From Euphorbia lathyris (taxonomy: Eukaryota; Streptophyta; Magnoliopsida; Malpighiales; Euphorbiaceae): 64,000 nucleotides of DNA. This document shows positions 24,735 through 36,993 of this stretch, in pieces (position 1 is the first letter of the stretch; every line of letters begins with the position of its first letter). The notes under the pieces were generated by a model, which did no database searches, was not told the origin of the DNA, and saw nothing but the letters and a program-made list of their open reading frames with translations. Location of the stretch: positions 87,251,501 to 87,315,500 of the forward strand of contig NC_088916.1 in NCBI RefSeq assembly GCF_963576675.1, written 5' to 3'. The position numbers were made by a program, and so were the translations under genes.

Positions 24735-26433
24735 TGATAGGGGTCAAAAACCCCTATCTTTGGGTACGGTTTTAGGACGGGTTTTAGCATTATTTAGTTA
24801 ATAAGCGAGCATTTCTCGCATTTAAATGCTTTTGTGTGAGTTAGTTAGGAATTGGAAACGTTTTATTTATTTTTCATTGTTTAGGCTCGTTTTGTGACCA
24901 ATTTAGGCAATTACGGCCAAAATAGCATGCATAGTATAATTCCGTTATCTTTTGAAGCTAATTGGTCCGCCAAAAGTCGCACCAAACGAAGCGTTTGCTC
25001 AAAATAAGCGATTGGCGGGTCAATTTAGCCCTTGGACTAATGTTGTTTGGAGTTTATGTGCGTGTGCAGGTTAAAACATGATCAATTTCAGGCAAAAATC
25101 GTGTCTCGGGGACCCCCGGCAGTCGCTCGATGAATTGAGCATCGGCGCGCAGCCCGGGCGCTGCTCGACGAGCAGCCCAGGCACTGCCCAAGCACTGTGC
25201 CTGCTCGCCGAGTAGGCCACCAGAGGCCTGCTCGGGTGAGCAGGATGCCTGCTCGCCGAGTAGGCCGCCAGGCGCCTGCTCGCCGAGTAGGGCGTTGCTC
25301 GTCGCGAGTAGCCCTGCTCGCCGAGCAGCTCGCCCTGCTCGGCGAGCAGACCTGCGGGAATTGGTCAAAAAGACCAATTTCGCCCCCACGAAGCCACGAT
25401 GGACCCCATGACTTCCTACACCAATAAGGACACGAAAAGAGGTCAAAAAGAGGGCCGAGCCACGCCTATAAATAGAGTTTTTCCAATGTAAATTAGATAT
25501 CTTTTATCTTTGTAATTTTCTTAGTTTTCCTCTTGAGAAATCCTCTCCACCTCCTCCATATCCTTCAAACCTCCATTGAAGACACCTCCGAAGCTCCGTT
25601 CACCGAGGATTGCTCAAGCTCCATCCTTAAGTCCTAGAAAGACGCCTGCATTGGTAGACAGGTTCCCTGAAAGGGATTTTTCTTCTTTTACATTCTGTCT
25701 AGCCTCTGATACATGTTATGAATTCTAGGCTTATTGTAACTTCGTGACAATATTCTCCATCTTTGATATATATTATAGTTCTTGTTCATTCAATTGTTTT
25801 AATGCTTTAATCTTTGTCTTACGCTTTGTCTGATTGGTTTAACTCATTCGATAATCCCAAAATCAAGTTGGCACATATTGCGAGCTGAATCTGACCTAGT
25901 CAGTGCCTATAGGATTAACGACCCTATAGAAGATTAAGCCCAAATTACTGAGCCTTAGAGCTAGTTTCGGCCTTACAAGGGAATCACGAACTAGGGACTT
26001 TAGGAGGATAGGTCGGGTTAATCGCCTCGGACATAAGTGACTTAGGTTTTAATTCAATTGCTTAAACAATCTATTTTCATTATCATCGTATCCCTTCATG
26101 TTCCTTCGGATAATTGCATTAGTAAGAGATCACTTAGGAGTAGTTTAACTTAATTAGGGGTAGAGTAACTTAATTAGGCGTAGAATAACTTAGTTAGAAT
26201 CAGATAACTTAGCTAGGAATAGTATAATTCAACCTAGGAGTAGATTAACTTAGAAAAACCAACTCAAAACCCCCTAAGCCTAGATAACACCTGAAACCAA
26301 GTAACTCGATACTTGCAGAAATAAATCCTGTGGACGATAACCTGGACTTAACCAGAAATTTATTACTTGATAACGACGGGGTACACTTATCCCTTAGTGA
26401 GTTCTCATCTCTAACTTAGGTGAGGGCGCATCA
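24735..26433 (+). repeat. Athila-type 3' LTR
   Basis: Nearly identical to the 5' LTR over 1699 bp. The clearest difference is in the palindrome array (25150-25360). Here gctgctcgacgagcagccc replaces the cccaggcactg repeats found in the 5' LTR. Confidence 0.9.
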
Positions 26434-27245
26434 GCTGGCAAACTAGATAGCTTTGTCCAGAATAACAAATAACAAGATGACAAGCAAAAGACAGATCCCA
26501 AAAATAAATTCAAAAGTGTCATTAATGTCATAGTAGATGGACCAGTGTATCAGCCACCCGTGAAAAAAGCAAAAATATCCGCTCTGGATAAAACATCCCT
26601 CCATTGCTCTTTTTGCAGAAACAGGTCCAGTAATCTCTCCATATGCAGATGCATTGGTAGTAACAATGGCAATTCAAGGATGGGAGATAAAATAAAGCGA
26701 GTAAAGACACGGGCAGTTCTCACAATGTCATCACCAAAGGTGCATTCGCCAAACTAAAGGTTGATCCGATCCAAATAGAAACAACCATTGTTGACATCAT
26801 TGGAGTGACGGGTCACACTATCCAGACCAAGGGCCAGAGGTTGCAGCCCTAATTTCCATCCGTCGTCTGACAATGTACATTCCCACCAGCAAAGGAGGAG
26901 TAATGATTAGCGGGAACCAAAAGGTGGCTAAAGAGACTTATACTCGGCGTCACTATCAATCCGCCCACAATCCAAAGAGGACGAAGGTGAGAAATATTAA
27001 CTTATCACTACAGCTTTGGGCGACACAGAAACGCTCCTTATTGCTGATGGAAAGCGGGTGCGGATCGCCAAAGGATTAAAACTTGAGATCAAAGAGGATG
27101 TTAAAAAAGTTCTCATTGAGTCTGAAAGCGTATTTACATAGGAGAATGAGATACCCACAGGAGTAAGCCCAGATGTGATTACTCATAAGTTAAACATCAT
27201 TGAGGATGCGGTTCTAGTTGCTCAAAAAGGCGTAACCATGGGCCT
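26434..27245 (+). pseudogene. Tat-like pol remnant: protease and start of RT
   Basis: In shifting frames the sequence reads INVIVDGPVYQPPVKKAK, YADALVVTMAIQGWEIK, FAKLKVDPIQIETTIVDIIG (Tat-type protease region) and EIKEDVKKVLIESESVF...VSPDVITHKLNI (the stretch just before RT). These belong before RT in the polyprotein, yet lie after the RNase H remnant on the other side of the nested element. Multiple frameshifts and stops are present. Confidence 0.65.
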
Positions 27246-28885
27246 AAAAATCAGTATTTTTACATATTCTTATATGTGCATTAAATTGTTATAGTATCCT
27301 ATATTTTATAATTTATTCTTTCTCGCCATACTTCTTATATTCATTTGCCTAGCTTTTAGTGCTGATATACGCCCAGTGGCTGAAAAGTTCCACAGGTGGA
27401 TCAATTACCTCAAAGATAGGACAATTGATCCCATCACGGGTGGATCCCCTTTCCATAAAGATAAGAAGCACAGACCCTCAGGAGCTTTCAAATGAGCTCA
27501 ACTCTCTCCTCAAAGACAGGAAAAGGATTGACCACCATCAAAAGCGGGTTAAAATCGTCTCAAAAATGAGATCATTACACCCTCAACTTTCTCCTCAAAG
27601 ATAGGAGAACACTCTCATGGGCGGATCCATCTTTAGATGATCACCATTCGAGAAAGAGTTAAAACATTCCTTGGACGCAAGGACTTTACACTCTCTCACT
27701 CCCTTCCCAAAGAAGGGTTCACAAGTCCTACGGGCAGATCGCTTCACCTCAAAGATAGGTAGCAAGTTGATCCCCTAGGCAGCTTTACTTCCTCTAGAAG
27801 GAATAGAACAGCTTCAAACCTTCACAAAGGTTCGCACAACGGAGTATGGCTGGCCACCTACTCCATATTAAATCCTACAAACTTATATATTTACTTACGC
27901 AAACGTAAAAGTAAATGGCGACCATAAGGATTAAAACAATTGTACTTAAGTTTTACAAACAATCGGACAATAATCTCAGCGGCGGATCGATCCACCTCAA
28001 AGATAGGAAGCAAATCGATCGCCTAAGGCAGCTTAACTTCCTCACCAGGAATAAAAGCTTCTAACCTTCACAAAGGTTCACACATTGGGGTACGGCTGGC
28101 CACCTACCCTAAACAATCGGAGAAATCCTAAACCAGATTCTAGAAAATTACTTGCTAAAAGATATAATGCATTAGTAAAAATAGTTCTGGAAAGCAAAGG
28201 GTTCATCCAACTAATGAAGCCTCGTCTTCATCTCCAAACAATGAAGCCTCGTCTTCATCTCCAAACAATGAAGCCTCGTCTTCATCCAATTCATAAAGCC
28301 TCGTCTTCATCCAATCAATGAAGCCTCGTCTTCATCCAATTAATGAAATCTCGTCTTTATCCAAACAATGAAGTCTCGTTTTCATCAAAGTAATGAATCC
28401 GCATCTTCATCATAGAAATAACAAAGTCTCGCCTCCACAAAATGCACAAAAGTCCCTAAATGGCTGATCATTCTTACTGATCCCTAAGTGCGGGTCATTC
28501 TCCTTAATATGGCAGAACTGAACAAAAGAAGTCCCTAAGGCGAATCATAATCCTATGTCGTAGGAACAAATGGTCCCATAAAGGGCGGGTTATTCCCTTT
28601 CTAAAGGAAATATAACTCTCAAGAAGCCCCTAGAGGATAACAATGGATACGGTTGGCCACCTATCCACAAGGAAGCAAAAAACCCCTAAAAGTGCATCAT
28701 ATCCATATATGATCCCACATAGGGCGGATCTTGTTCATAAGATCCCGCATAAGGAAGCCCCAAAAGGCGCATCATTTCCATATATGATCCCCCATCTAGG
28801 GCGGGTCCACTTTCCTCCAAGATAGAAAAATAAAACACCATTTAGACAGCCCTAAAGAGCTTTTTATACCTTTAGGGGGGGCTTC
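27246..28885. other. 3' non-coding interior of Tat-like element
   Basis: It carries dispersed repeats of tcaaagataggaagcaa, gcggatc and cggctggccacctac (for example 27735-27790 against 27980-28035, and 28090 against 28655). The polypurine tract is ttagggggggctt at 28872-28884, directly before the 3' LTR. No coding domain was recognised. Confidence 0.55.
28206..28425. repeat. 27-bp palindromic tandem repeat (atgaagcctcgtcttcat)
   Basis: About eight tandem copies of a 20-27 bp unit centred on atgaagcctcgtcttcat, itself an inverted repeat (atgaag...cttcat). Later copies are more diverged. Confidence 0.85.
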
Positions 28886-30974
28886 TGATAACAACTCAAA
28901 TTATTCTTGAATAAGGAATAAAGGAAAATTAATAGAAATAATGGCAAACCATTATTCATTCTAAAAGAGATATTTATGCATGATTAATGTGGAATTAATG
29001 ATAATTAATGCAGGGGCAAATATGCAAATAATGAGGAAAAGGAAGGAGTCTCTAGCATTATGCCACGCCACGTGGACCATGGCGAGATACGCCATAACGA
29101 GATACGCCCGATGAGAGCGAGTAATGGAGACCCGCCATTGTTCTCAAGGAGAGCGTACATACGCCTTGACGGATCCAAGAATACCAAAAGGCGCCTTTAT
29201 TACCATCCATGAATGGGAATAAATACAATTAAATGGCAATTAATAGCCATTAAAGGGGAATAAAGACTTGACTGTTCGAATACCTCAACTCTGAGGGTTT
29301 TAATGATAAATGCTGGGATTAATGGAGAATTGATAGCAATCAAAGATGAGTAATGGCACAACTCTTCACCTGCTTCCCCATTAATGCTGAAGGTTACAAA
29401 AACCTATATAAATACCCCAGCTTCCTAGGATCAAAGGTACATGATAAGTGCGTAATTCAACAACAATTAACCCCACTTTTATGCTTTATTATTGTCGTGT
29501 TTTGTTATTTTTGCGGGTTTTATTGTTTGTTCTTGGTGTTTTCATCTCTACAGGCCAATGATGACTAAAGGGAGATAAATTGGGCTTAATTTGGGCCGAG
29601 CTGATGTCGAGTCGTGATCCGGAGCTGATTGGACAGATATTGGTTTGAGTCAGAGTTAGTCTTGCACAAGACTAAGGCAGTTGCGGGCTGACAGTTTCCT
29701 AGTTCGAATAGGATTGCTTCCCTGATCCGGATTGGACAAATTGAGAACAAGATTTTCACCAGAAGCACGAAATTATAGGAGAAAAATGAGGAAGCAACCA
29801 ATTTCAAATTTGAAAGAAGATTCTGAAGCAATTGAAAGGGATTTAGTTCCCTATTTTGAGGAGCCGTAATCAACATAAGAACGACAGATTTTCCAAGTTC
29901 ATATATCAGTTTTTACATTTTTATTTTTGGGCAGCAGAAAAACACATACGTTCCATGGCTATTGATAGCTAATTTCTTTAATTTCGGTTAAGGGATAGTT
30001 CAAGGGATTCTTCTCCGTTATCGTGAGATCGTTGTATTTCACTCTTCTCATTTATTAAGTCGTTTATTTGTTCATTGTGTTCAGAGTATTATTCTCAATT
30101 GATTATTTGTTCCATGAATGGTTACTGCAGGATCGTTTATTACATTGAATAATCATAAGGCTGATTCGGTTTATTAGAGTTTCACCTAGGACAACCGAAC
30201 TAAGTAGCTACCGACTATTTGAACCAAGCTATGTTTGTGTTTGGAAGAACGGATTCAAGTCTGACAAACCAGAATTCGTATTCCACATGACATTAACACG
30301 AATCAAGTTAGGCTCATCTAAGTCGAATGAATAGATAAGTTAGTTTATAATCGCCGACGCTGAGAGACGATTAACTAAGATCAGGTTCTTCTGTTTCTTA
30401 AAGCTGTCAGTAAATTAAACCATGGGCGCTGAGATAGGATTGTTTATTGATTAGGAACAAGTTATTTGCAGTGCTTAATTAGTTCATTATTAAGGAAGAA
30501 CATTCAAACTGACCCGGCATAAACATGAGAATGTAACCTTGTCTGTCGATGATCGTTAACGAAAGAATTATCCCACGATTCCCCTTAACTGAACTTTTCC
30601 AAATATTATTCACAAACCCAATTCAAGCTCTGTTTTGTTTTTGCAATATCTTTTAATTACTACCTTTAATTTAATAAGTTTCACAATTTCAACCCCCCAT
30701 TTAATTATTTTGTTAGGCCATTAGAGGTTTTAAATCAATATTATTCCCTTGGGTTCGACCTCTACTTACTCTATCGCAATTTATTTGTTTAGGGAAAGTT
30801 GGGATTATTTTTGGTGGATTCGGCACCCATCAGTACACTTACTGATTCTCTACTTTTGTGCTTACAGTTTATTCTCAGAAATATTACTGACTTTGGCATC
30901 GGAGTGTCCCCGGCCGATCCCAACGGCGCCTCACAGGGAAGTGCTCTGATCAAGGATTTTTCCACAAGTTATCA
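28886..30974 (+). repeat. 3' LTR of Tat-like element, split by a solo LTR
   Basis: It starts tgataacaactcaaatt, like the 5' LTR, and ends aagttatca at 30974. It keeps the 49 bp lost from the 5' LTR, including tatataaata (29405-29414). It is interrupted at 29441 by the solo LTR. Confidence 0.85.
29442..30832. mobile_element. Solo LTR of 1391 bp inside the Tat-like 3' LTR
   Basis: It begins tgataagtgcgtaattcaac and ends ggattcggcacccatca, with a perfect 5-bp target duplication gtaca (29437-29441 and 30833-30837). There is no internal domain. The ending, with gggttcgacctctacttact upstream, resembles long LTRs of plant Ty3/Gypsy elements. The exact lineage is not clear. Confidence 0.85.
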
Positions 30975-33060
30975 GAATGCATAGACTCTTTCGAAATTCC
31001 TCAAACACAACTTGGGGAAGGCCTTTGGTAAAGATGTCAGCTATTTGATAACGTGAAGGAACATGCAAAACACGTACCTCGCCCTTAGCAACCTTTTCAC
31101 GAATAAAATGCATATCCATCTCAATGTGCTTAGTTCGCTGATGTTGAACAGAATTTCCTGACAGGTAAATCACACTAACGTTATCACAATATACCAACGT
31201 GGCCTTTTGGTTAGGACAATGAAGCTCAAGTAAAAGATTACGTAGCCAACATGACTCAGAAACAACATTAGCAACCCCTCTATATTCATCCTCGGCACTG
31301 GACCGGGAAAGAGTTGCTTGGCGTTTAGCAGACCAGGAGATAAGATTGTCCCCAAGAAATACGCAATAACCCGAGGTTGATCGTCTAGTGTCCGGACAAC
31401 CGCCCCAATCAGCGTCGGTATAGGCCAAAAGAGTGGATGTGGAGCTCGGAAAAAGATGAAGACCATGAGAAATAGAACCCTGAACATACCAAATAATACG
31501 CTTGAGAGCATGCATATGGACCTCCCTCGGATCATGCATGAACAAACATACCTGCTGAACAGCATAAGTGATATCGGGTCGAGTAAAAGTCAGATACTGA
31601 AGAGCTCCGGCAAGACTCCGATATTGGGAAGGATCGGCATATGGTGGACTGTCAGTAGCAGAAAGCTTGGACTTAGTATCCATATGCGTGAAGGAAGGTT
31701 TACAAGATGACATTCCCGCATGCTCAATAATTTCTTTGGCATATTTCTTTTGAGATAAAAACAAACCACCGGAATTACGAGTAACCGCAATACCAAGAAA
31801 ATAGCTCAAGGGACCCAAATCCTTCATAGCAAATTCGGAGCTAAGAGTAGAAATAATGTGCTTACGAAGAGCATCAGAGGAAGCTGTGAGGATGATGTCA
31901 TCGACATATAACAACATATAAGCAATATGTGACCCATGATGATAAATAAAGAGGGAGTGATCAGAAGTACTATGAATAAATCCAAGAGTACACACAAAAT
32001 CTGCAAATCGCTTGTACCAAGCATGAGGGGCTTGTTTGAGGCCATACAAGGATTTCTTCAACAGACATACATGATTCGGCTTGTCAGGATCCCGATAACC
32101 AACCGGTGGATGCATATACACGGTTTCTTTCAATTCACCATGTAAGAAAGCATTTTTGACATCCAATTGATGGATATCCCAATGCTTGGAGAGAGCCAAA
32201 CTGAGAACAGTACGAATAGTTGCGGGTTTTACAACCGGACTAAACGTTTCACCACAATCAACGCCCACCTACTGAGTTTTCCCATCACCTACAAGACGGG
32301 CTTTATGCCTCTCAAAAGAGCCATCAGAATGCTCTTTATGAGCAAAAAACCACAAAGAACGAATAACATTAACATCAGGTGGACGAGGCACCAACACCCA
32401 CATCTTATATTTAATAAGAGCATTAAATTCATCATCCATAGCAGTTTTCCAATTCCGATCATGAAGAGCAGACACGGGGTTACGAGGCAAATGAGACCTA
32501 GACACGACGGTATTTAGCTTAAATTGACTCTTGGGTTTAAAAATCCCACGTTGACTCCTAGTAACAGGACGGGAAGACATATTGGGAAGACGAGGTAATG
32601 GTGGTGGAGTTGGGATCCGTGAGGGAAGTAGAGGTGGGCTGTTTGTATGATGGGAAGGAGAGGCCAAGATATCAGATGGGGTCAGATTTGGGCTTGGCAA
32701 GGATGGTTCCAATGGACCAGCGACATGGGTCGGGTGAGAGAGGGCCGGATAAGAGTGGCTGCCCGCGGCTAATAGGAGGGATGTTTTGGGCTTGGGTTGG
32801 GGTAGAAACCAGCGGGGTGTCAAGAGGAGGCCCATTAGTGAGATGAAATTGCACATAGGGTGTAAGTCCATGATCCAAAAAATCATAACTAGACACAGTG
32901 GGTGGAGGAATAGTGGCGAAAGGAAATTGAGTTTCATAAAAGATCACATGACGACATACTATGATTTTCTTAGACTCCATATCATAACATTTATACCCCC
33001 GGTGATGAGACGGATAGCCTAAAAAGACACAAGACGGATATTCTAACAATTCAAAGCTTT
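30975..33060 (-). pseudogene. Ale-like copia Pol: integrase C-terminus, RT, RNase H
   Basis: Read on the minus strand: integrase C-terminal region at 33049-32900 (CVFLGYPSHHRGYKCYDMES), a proline-rich linker (32800-32530), RT start (FERHKARLVGDGKT), and a TAG stop at 32271-32269. Then comes a 445-codon frame with RT motifs LDVKNAFLHGEL, GLKQAPHAWYKRF and the catalytic YVDD at about residue 121. RNase H follows (AYTDADWGGC, WSAKRQATLSRSSAEDEYR). The last 14 residues of that frame come from the inserted gypsy LTR. A frameshift also separates the integrase and linker frames. Ale-type assignment is by overall similarity. Confidence 0.85.
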
Positions 33061-33712
33061 CAATCTCATTTCTTACTGTTTAAAGAATATCCATCACTCA
33101 AAATTCCAACTGTTACCTTATCCGATTTTTCCACCATTGTTCCAACAGCTTCAAAGCTTTTTTAACTTCATTCTCTTTTATTCAAACTTGTCTTTACAGC
33201 CATAGTTAATTTTCTCCAAGCCTTCTAATCATATTTCTAGCCTTCCATTTTACTTAACATCAATTAATTTTCAGCTCACATACAATCATTCCAGCAATCA
33301 CTTTGTCTAATTTATTTCACCATTGTTGTAGTATCTTCCAAACTTTTAAGCTCCACCCCTTCAGCCTAAAATCGTCCGAAACCATAAGGTTTAACTCCCA
33401 CTTTGTGAAATCATTTTCGGCCATATTTTTTGAGTTTTCTCAAGTCTATTTTTCTCGATTTCCTGAAATTATCTTGAAGGTATTGTTGCTTTTTTTCTCG
33501 TATCTACTTAAATTTATTATCGAAATTCACTTAATTTTCACATCATATTCACTCATTTCCCAGCTGAATTATACACCGATCATTATCCATAACCACGACA
33601 CTACTTCCAGCTTCAATACCTCAAAATTGTCATTTGTTTTGACTTCAAGCTTGTCATTTCAATTTTTATTTCGTTAACGCATTTGATTATTTCAATTTCC
33701 AAATTTTTTAAG
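33061..33712. other. Pyrimidine-rich unassigned DNA
   Basis: T- and C-rich sequence between the copia break and the RTE insertion. Repeated short blocks such as ttccaac and caaagctttt occur. No domain was recognised. By position it should be CACTA-2 sequence or a remnant of another insertion. Confidence 0.4.
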
Positions 33713-33729
33713 TTATTTATTATATTGGA

Positions 33730-36700
33730 ACTCCGCCTGTGAGGGTCACTTGGTGGCCTTTAGAGCCGGTCCCAAGCCCGGACAAAGGAGGAGTGTTGCG
33801 GTATGTTTGTGGCGGCCAACGTAAAACTTAGCCACATCTTATGACATGAACCATACTATAAATACCGTTGGGGCGTTCCCTACTCAGCGATGCGCTGCAC
33901 TTCCTAGACCCGGGTGTAGTGATAAATGTGCAAGGGTTGCTAGGTCATCGCCCCGAAGCGGCGCGCCACCCCAAGACCCGGGGGTGGTGTCAAATATGCA
34001 AGGGTTGCGGGTAAATAAGCTAGTCCACGGTAATGGTAGGGTTAGGGGTAAGGGTAGTAGGTTACGCTTTGGGACATGGAACATAGGTTCTTTGACAGGA
34101 AGATTAGCTGAAATTGTAGATGTTATGAAGAGGAGGAGAATAAATATAATGTGCCTACAAGAAACCAAGTGGGTTGGAGCTAAGGCTAGAGAGATAGTTC
34201 CTTGGGGTTATAAGCTTTGGTACTCAGGAAAGGATAAAGGTAGAAATGGAGTAGGTATTCTTATTGATAGGGAGTATATTGATGATGTAGTAGCGGTGTC
34301 TAGGAAGAGCGATAGAATTATGAGTGTTAAGCTAGTGATAGGGGATGAGGTTGTGAATGTCATTAGTGCATATGCGCCACAAATAGGATTAGATGTCTCT
34401 ATCAGACAAGCTTTTTGGGAGGACCTAGAGGAAGTGGTGCAACAGGTTCCTAGGGATGAAAAAATGGTATTGGGGGTGATCTCAATGGACACGTGGGTTC
34501 TAGGCGAGATGGGTTTGAGAGTGTTCATGGAGGGTATGGTTTTGGAGATAAGAATGAAGCAGGAAATGATATTTTGGAATTCGCATCAGCCTATGACTTG
34601 AGTATCATGAACACATGGTTTATGAAGAGAACATCCCACTTAGTGACTTATCGGAGTGGCGGTAATGCGAGCTAAATTGACTTCTTCTTAGTAAGGAGTG
34701 CTTGGAGAAAGAGTTATATTGATTGTAAGGTGATCCCTGGTGAGAGTACGACAACCCAACATAGAGTAGTGGTGCTTGATTTTCGAAGTAGGAAATGTAT
34801 AAGAAAACAAACACCACAAGTAGAGACTAAGATTAAGTGGTGGAAATTGCAAGGGGAGAATCAACAAAAATTTGTGGATGAGATGACCAAAAAAGATGTT
34901 TGGACTTGTAATATGGATTTAGATATAGATTCGATATGGACTAAGATGGAGCATAGTGTAAGGGAAGTAGCGAAGGAAGTTCTAGGGGAATCTAAAGGTA
35001 GTATGCCACCGGGTAAGGATACATCTTGGTGGACAGAAGAAGTACGACAAACAGTAAAGAGTAAGCGAGAATCCTATAAAATATTGGGGAAATGTAGGAG
35101 TGGCGAGAACTATGAAAAATACAAAGAGGCTAAAAGGGAAGTAAAGAAGGTCATACGAGATGCTAGAGCAAAGGTGAATCGGGATCTGTATACAAGATTG
35201 GATACGAAAGAAGGGGAAAGAGACATATATAGAATTCCTCGAATGAGAGATAAGAAGACGCGAGATCTCGAAAAAGTTAAATGTGTGAAGGATGTGGACC
35301 AGAAAGTCCTAGTTGGAGATAAGGATATGAAGGAACGATGGAGGTCCTATTTTGATGACTTATTTAATGGAGATCGCAGACAAGACGTTGGAGATATAAG
35401 TATCCATCACGATATGATAAATCATGAATGCCTTCGGAGAATTCAAAAGGATGAAGTCAAAATGGCATTAAGTAAGATGAAGTTGAAGAAAGCAATAGGA
35501 CCGGATGGCATCCCTATTGAGATTTTGAGATGTTTGGGAGAAAGAGGAATCGAATGGTTGACGACGTTCTTCAACAAAATTTGGAGAAACAATAAGATGC
35601 CATCAGAATGGAGGAAAAGTATCTTAATCCTTTTGTATAAGAACAAAGGCGATGTCCAAGATTGTGCCAACTATCGGGGAATCAAATTAATGAGTCACAC
35701 TATGAAACTTTGGGAGCGAGTGATCGAACAAAGGCTAAGGAGGACGGTGAAGATCTCGGAAAACAAGTTTGGCTTTATGCCGGGAAGATCAACTATGGAA
35801 GCCATCCATCTAATGAGACAATTAATGGAGCACTATCAAAGTAAGAAGAAAGACTTGCATATGGTTTTCATTGACTTGGAGAAAGCATATGATAAGGTAC
35901 CAAGGGAAGTACTTTGGTGGGCCTTGATAAGGAAAGGCATTTCGTGGAAATATATTGACATCATAAAGGACATGTATGAGGGAGCATGCACGAGTGTATG
36001 TACTACTGTTGGGAAGACTGAAGAGTTTCCTATTACGATTGGAGTGCATCAAGGTTCCGCACTAAGCCCATTTCTTTTTGCCATCGTTATGGATGAACTA
36101 ACATGTTCACTTCAAGATGGTATACCATGGTGCATGCTGTTTGCAGATGATATTGTGTTGGTTGATGAGACGAAAGAAGGAGTGGAGAGGAAGTTGGAAC
36201 TATGGAGACAAACTCTAGAATCTAGAGGCTTTAAGTTGAGCCGAAGTAAGACAAAATATTTGGAGTGTAAGTTTAGCGGCCATAGGAGTAGGGAGGCAAG
36301 GACAATCACCCTAGATGGCAGAGTTGTTCAGGCCTCGGATTGCTTCCGGTATTTAGGATCTATTATCCAAACTGATGGAGAAGTAGATGGAGATGTTGCT
36401 CATAGGATTAAAGCTGGTTGATCGAAGTGGAAGAGTGCTACGGGTTTCCTTTGTGACCCCGGCATGCCTAACAGATTGAAGAGAAAATTCTACCGGACGG
36501 CAATTAGACCAGCATTGTTATATGGTACGGAGTGTTGGGCAGTGAAACACTGCCACATCCATAAGATGTCGGTGGCGGAGATGCGTATGTTGAGATGGAT
36601 GTGTGGTCATACGAGAAAGGATCGGGTGAGTAATGAAATAATTAGGACAAAAGTAGGGGTCACATCTATTGAGAATAAAATGAGAGAAAACCGACTAAGG

Positions 36701-36993
36701 TGGTTTGGCCATGTGAGACGTAGAGCGCTTGATGCGCCGGTTAGGAGAACCGAAGAGTGGCAAAGGGATGTAGTGGTGAGGGGTAGGGGAAGACCTAAGC
36801 AAACTTGGAGGAGGGTGATCGAGAGTGATATGAGTTTACTGGGAATTGAGGAAAATATGGTAGTGGATAGGACAGAGTGCAGGGAGCGAATTTGTGTCGC
36901 TGACACGACTTGATTTCACGATTTTATATGATGGTTAATGTTAGCCTACCCCGAATCATTTCGGAACTAAGGCTTTGTTGTTGTTGTTGTTGT
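33730..36993 (+). mobile_element. RTE-clade LINE, apparently full length
   Basis: The element starts actccgcctgtgagggtcac, has a 5' leader of about 115 bp, one long endonuclease-RT region, a short 3' UTR (cctaccccgaatcatttcgg) and a (ttg)n tail. That is the usual structure of plant RTE elements. A perfect 17-bp target duplication flanks it. Its few disabling mutations suggest a comparatively recent insertion. Confidence 0.9.
33846..36913 (+). pseudogene. RTE endonuclease-reverse transcriptase, lightly damaged
   Basis: The product would nick target DNA and reverse-transcribe the element RNA. The N-terminal part has an APE-type endonuclease (FGTWNIGSLTGRLAEI, CLQETKWVG, VNVISAYAPQ). A one-base loss in a G run near 34470 shifts the frame just before the conserved DLNGHVG block. 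A TAA lies at 34673-34675. The RT frame from 34730 shows [63 protein letters not shown] and the catalytic FADD near 36140. A TGA at 36419-36421 precedes the C-terminal tail (LRWFGHVRRR, RGRPKQTWRR). Two stops and one frameshift abolish the full protein. Confidence 0.92.

Larger units (their letters stand above)
19461..26433 (+). mobile_element. Non-autonomous Athila-type LTR element (LARD-like)
   Basis: Two LTRs of 1697 and 1699 bp (19461-21157, 24735-26433) are almost identical by eye, implying a fairly recent insertion. The target duplication gctgg (19456-19460 and 26434-26438) is perfect. The primer-binding site is the tRNA-Asp type used by Athila/Tat. The interior is only 3.6 kb, with one gag-like ORF and no protease, RT or integrase. 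It must rely on enzymes from a related element. The sequence ctcaccgac...cgcttcttgggaggcaaccc (22540-22580) is typical of Athila elements downstream of coding sequence. Confidence 0.85.
16040..30974 (+). mobile_element. Tat-like Ty3/Gypsy, nested in copia
   Basis: It has TG...CA ends (tgataacaactc at 16040, aagttatca ending 30974) and a perfect 5-bp target duplication gaatg (16035-16039 and 30975-30979). Its own LTRs are about 645 and 693 bp once the solo LTR is excluded. The LTR motif ctgactttggcatcggagtg resembles the conserved end of Tat/Retand LTRs. The interior is heavily decayed, with pol pieces out of order, and hosts another element at 19461-26433. Confidence 0.8.
15828..33060 (-). 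mobile_element. Ale/Retrofit-like copia, 5'-truncated, split by a gypsy
   Basis: The 3' LTR, polypurine tract and last Pol codons at 15828-16034 join the rest of Pol at 30980-33060. They are separated by a gypsy element flanked by gaatg. Gag, protease, integrase core and 5' LTR are missing. The element ends abruptly near 33060 in the integrase C-terminal region. Confidence 0.8.

Noticed and set aside
28206..28425. Regularly spaced repeat considered as a CRISPR-like array
   Set aside because: Units are directly adjacent and degenerate, without unique spacers, and the host is a plant. It is a tandem repeat in a retroelement.
30749..30984. Short plus-strand ORFs near the end of the Tat-like 3' LTR
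   Set aside because: They lie across the solo LTR and host LTR junction; the related 16500-16697 ORF is LTR sequence too.
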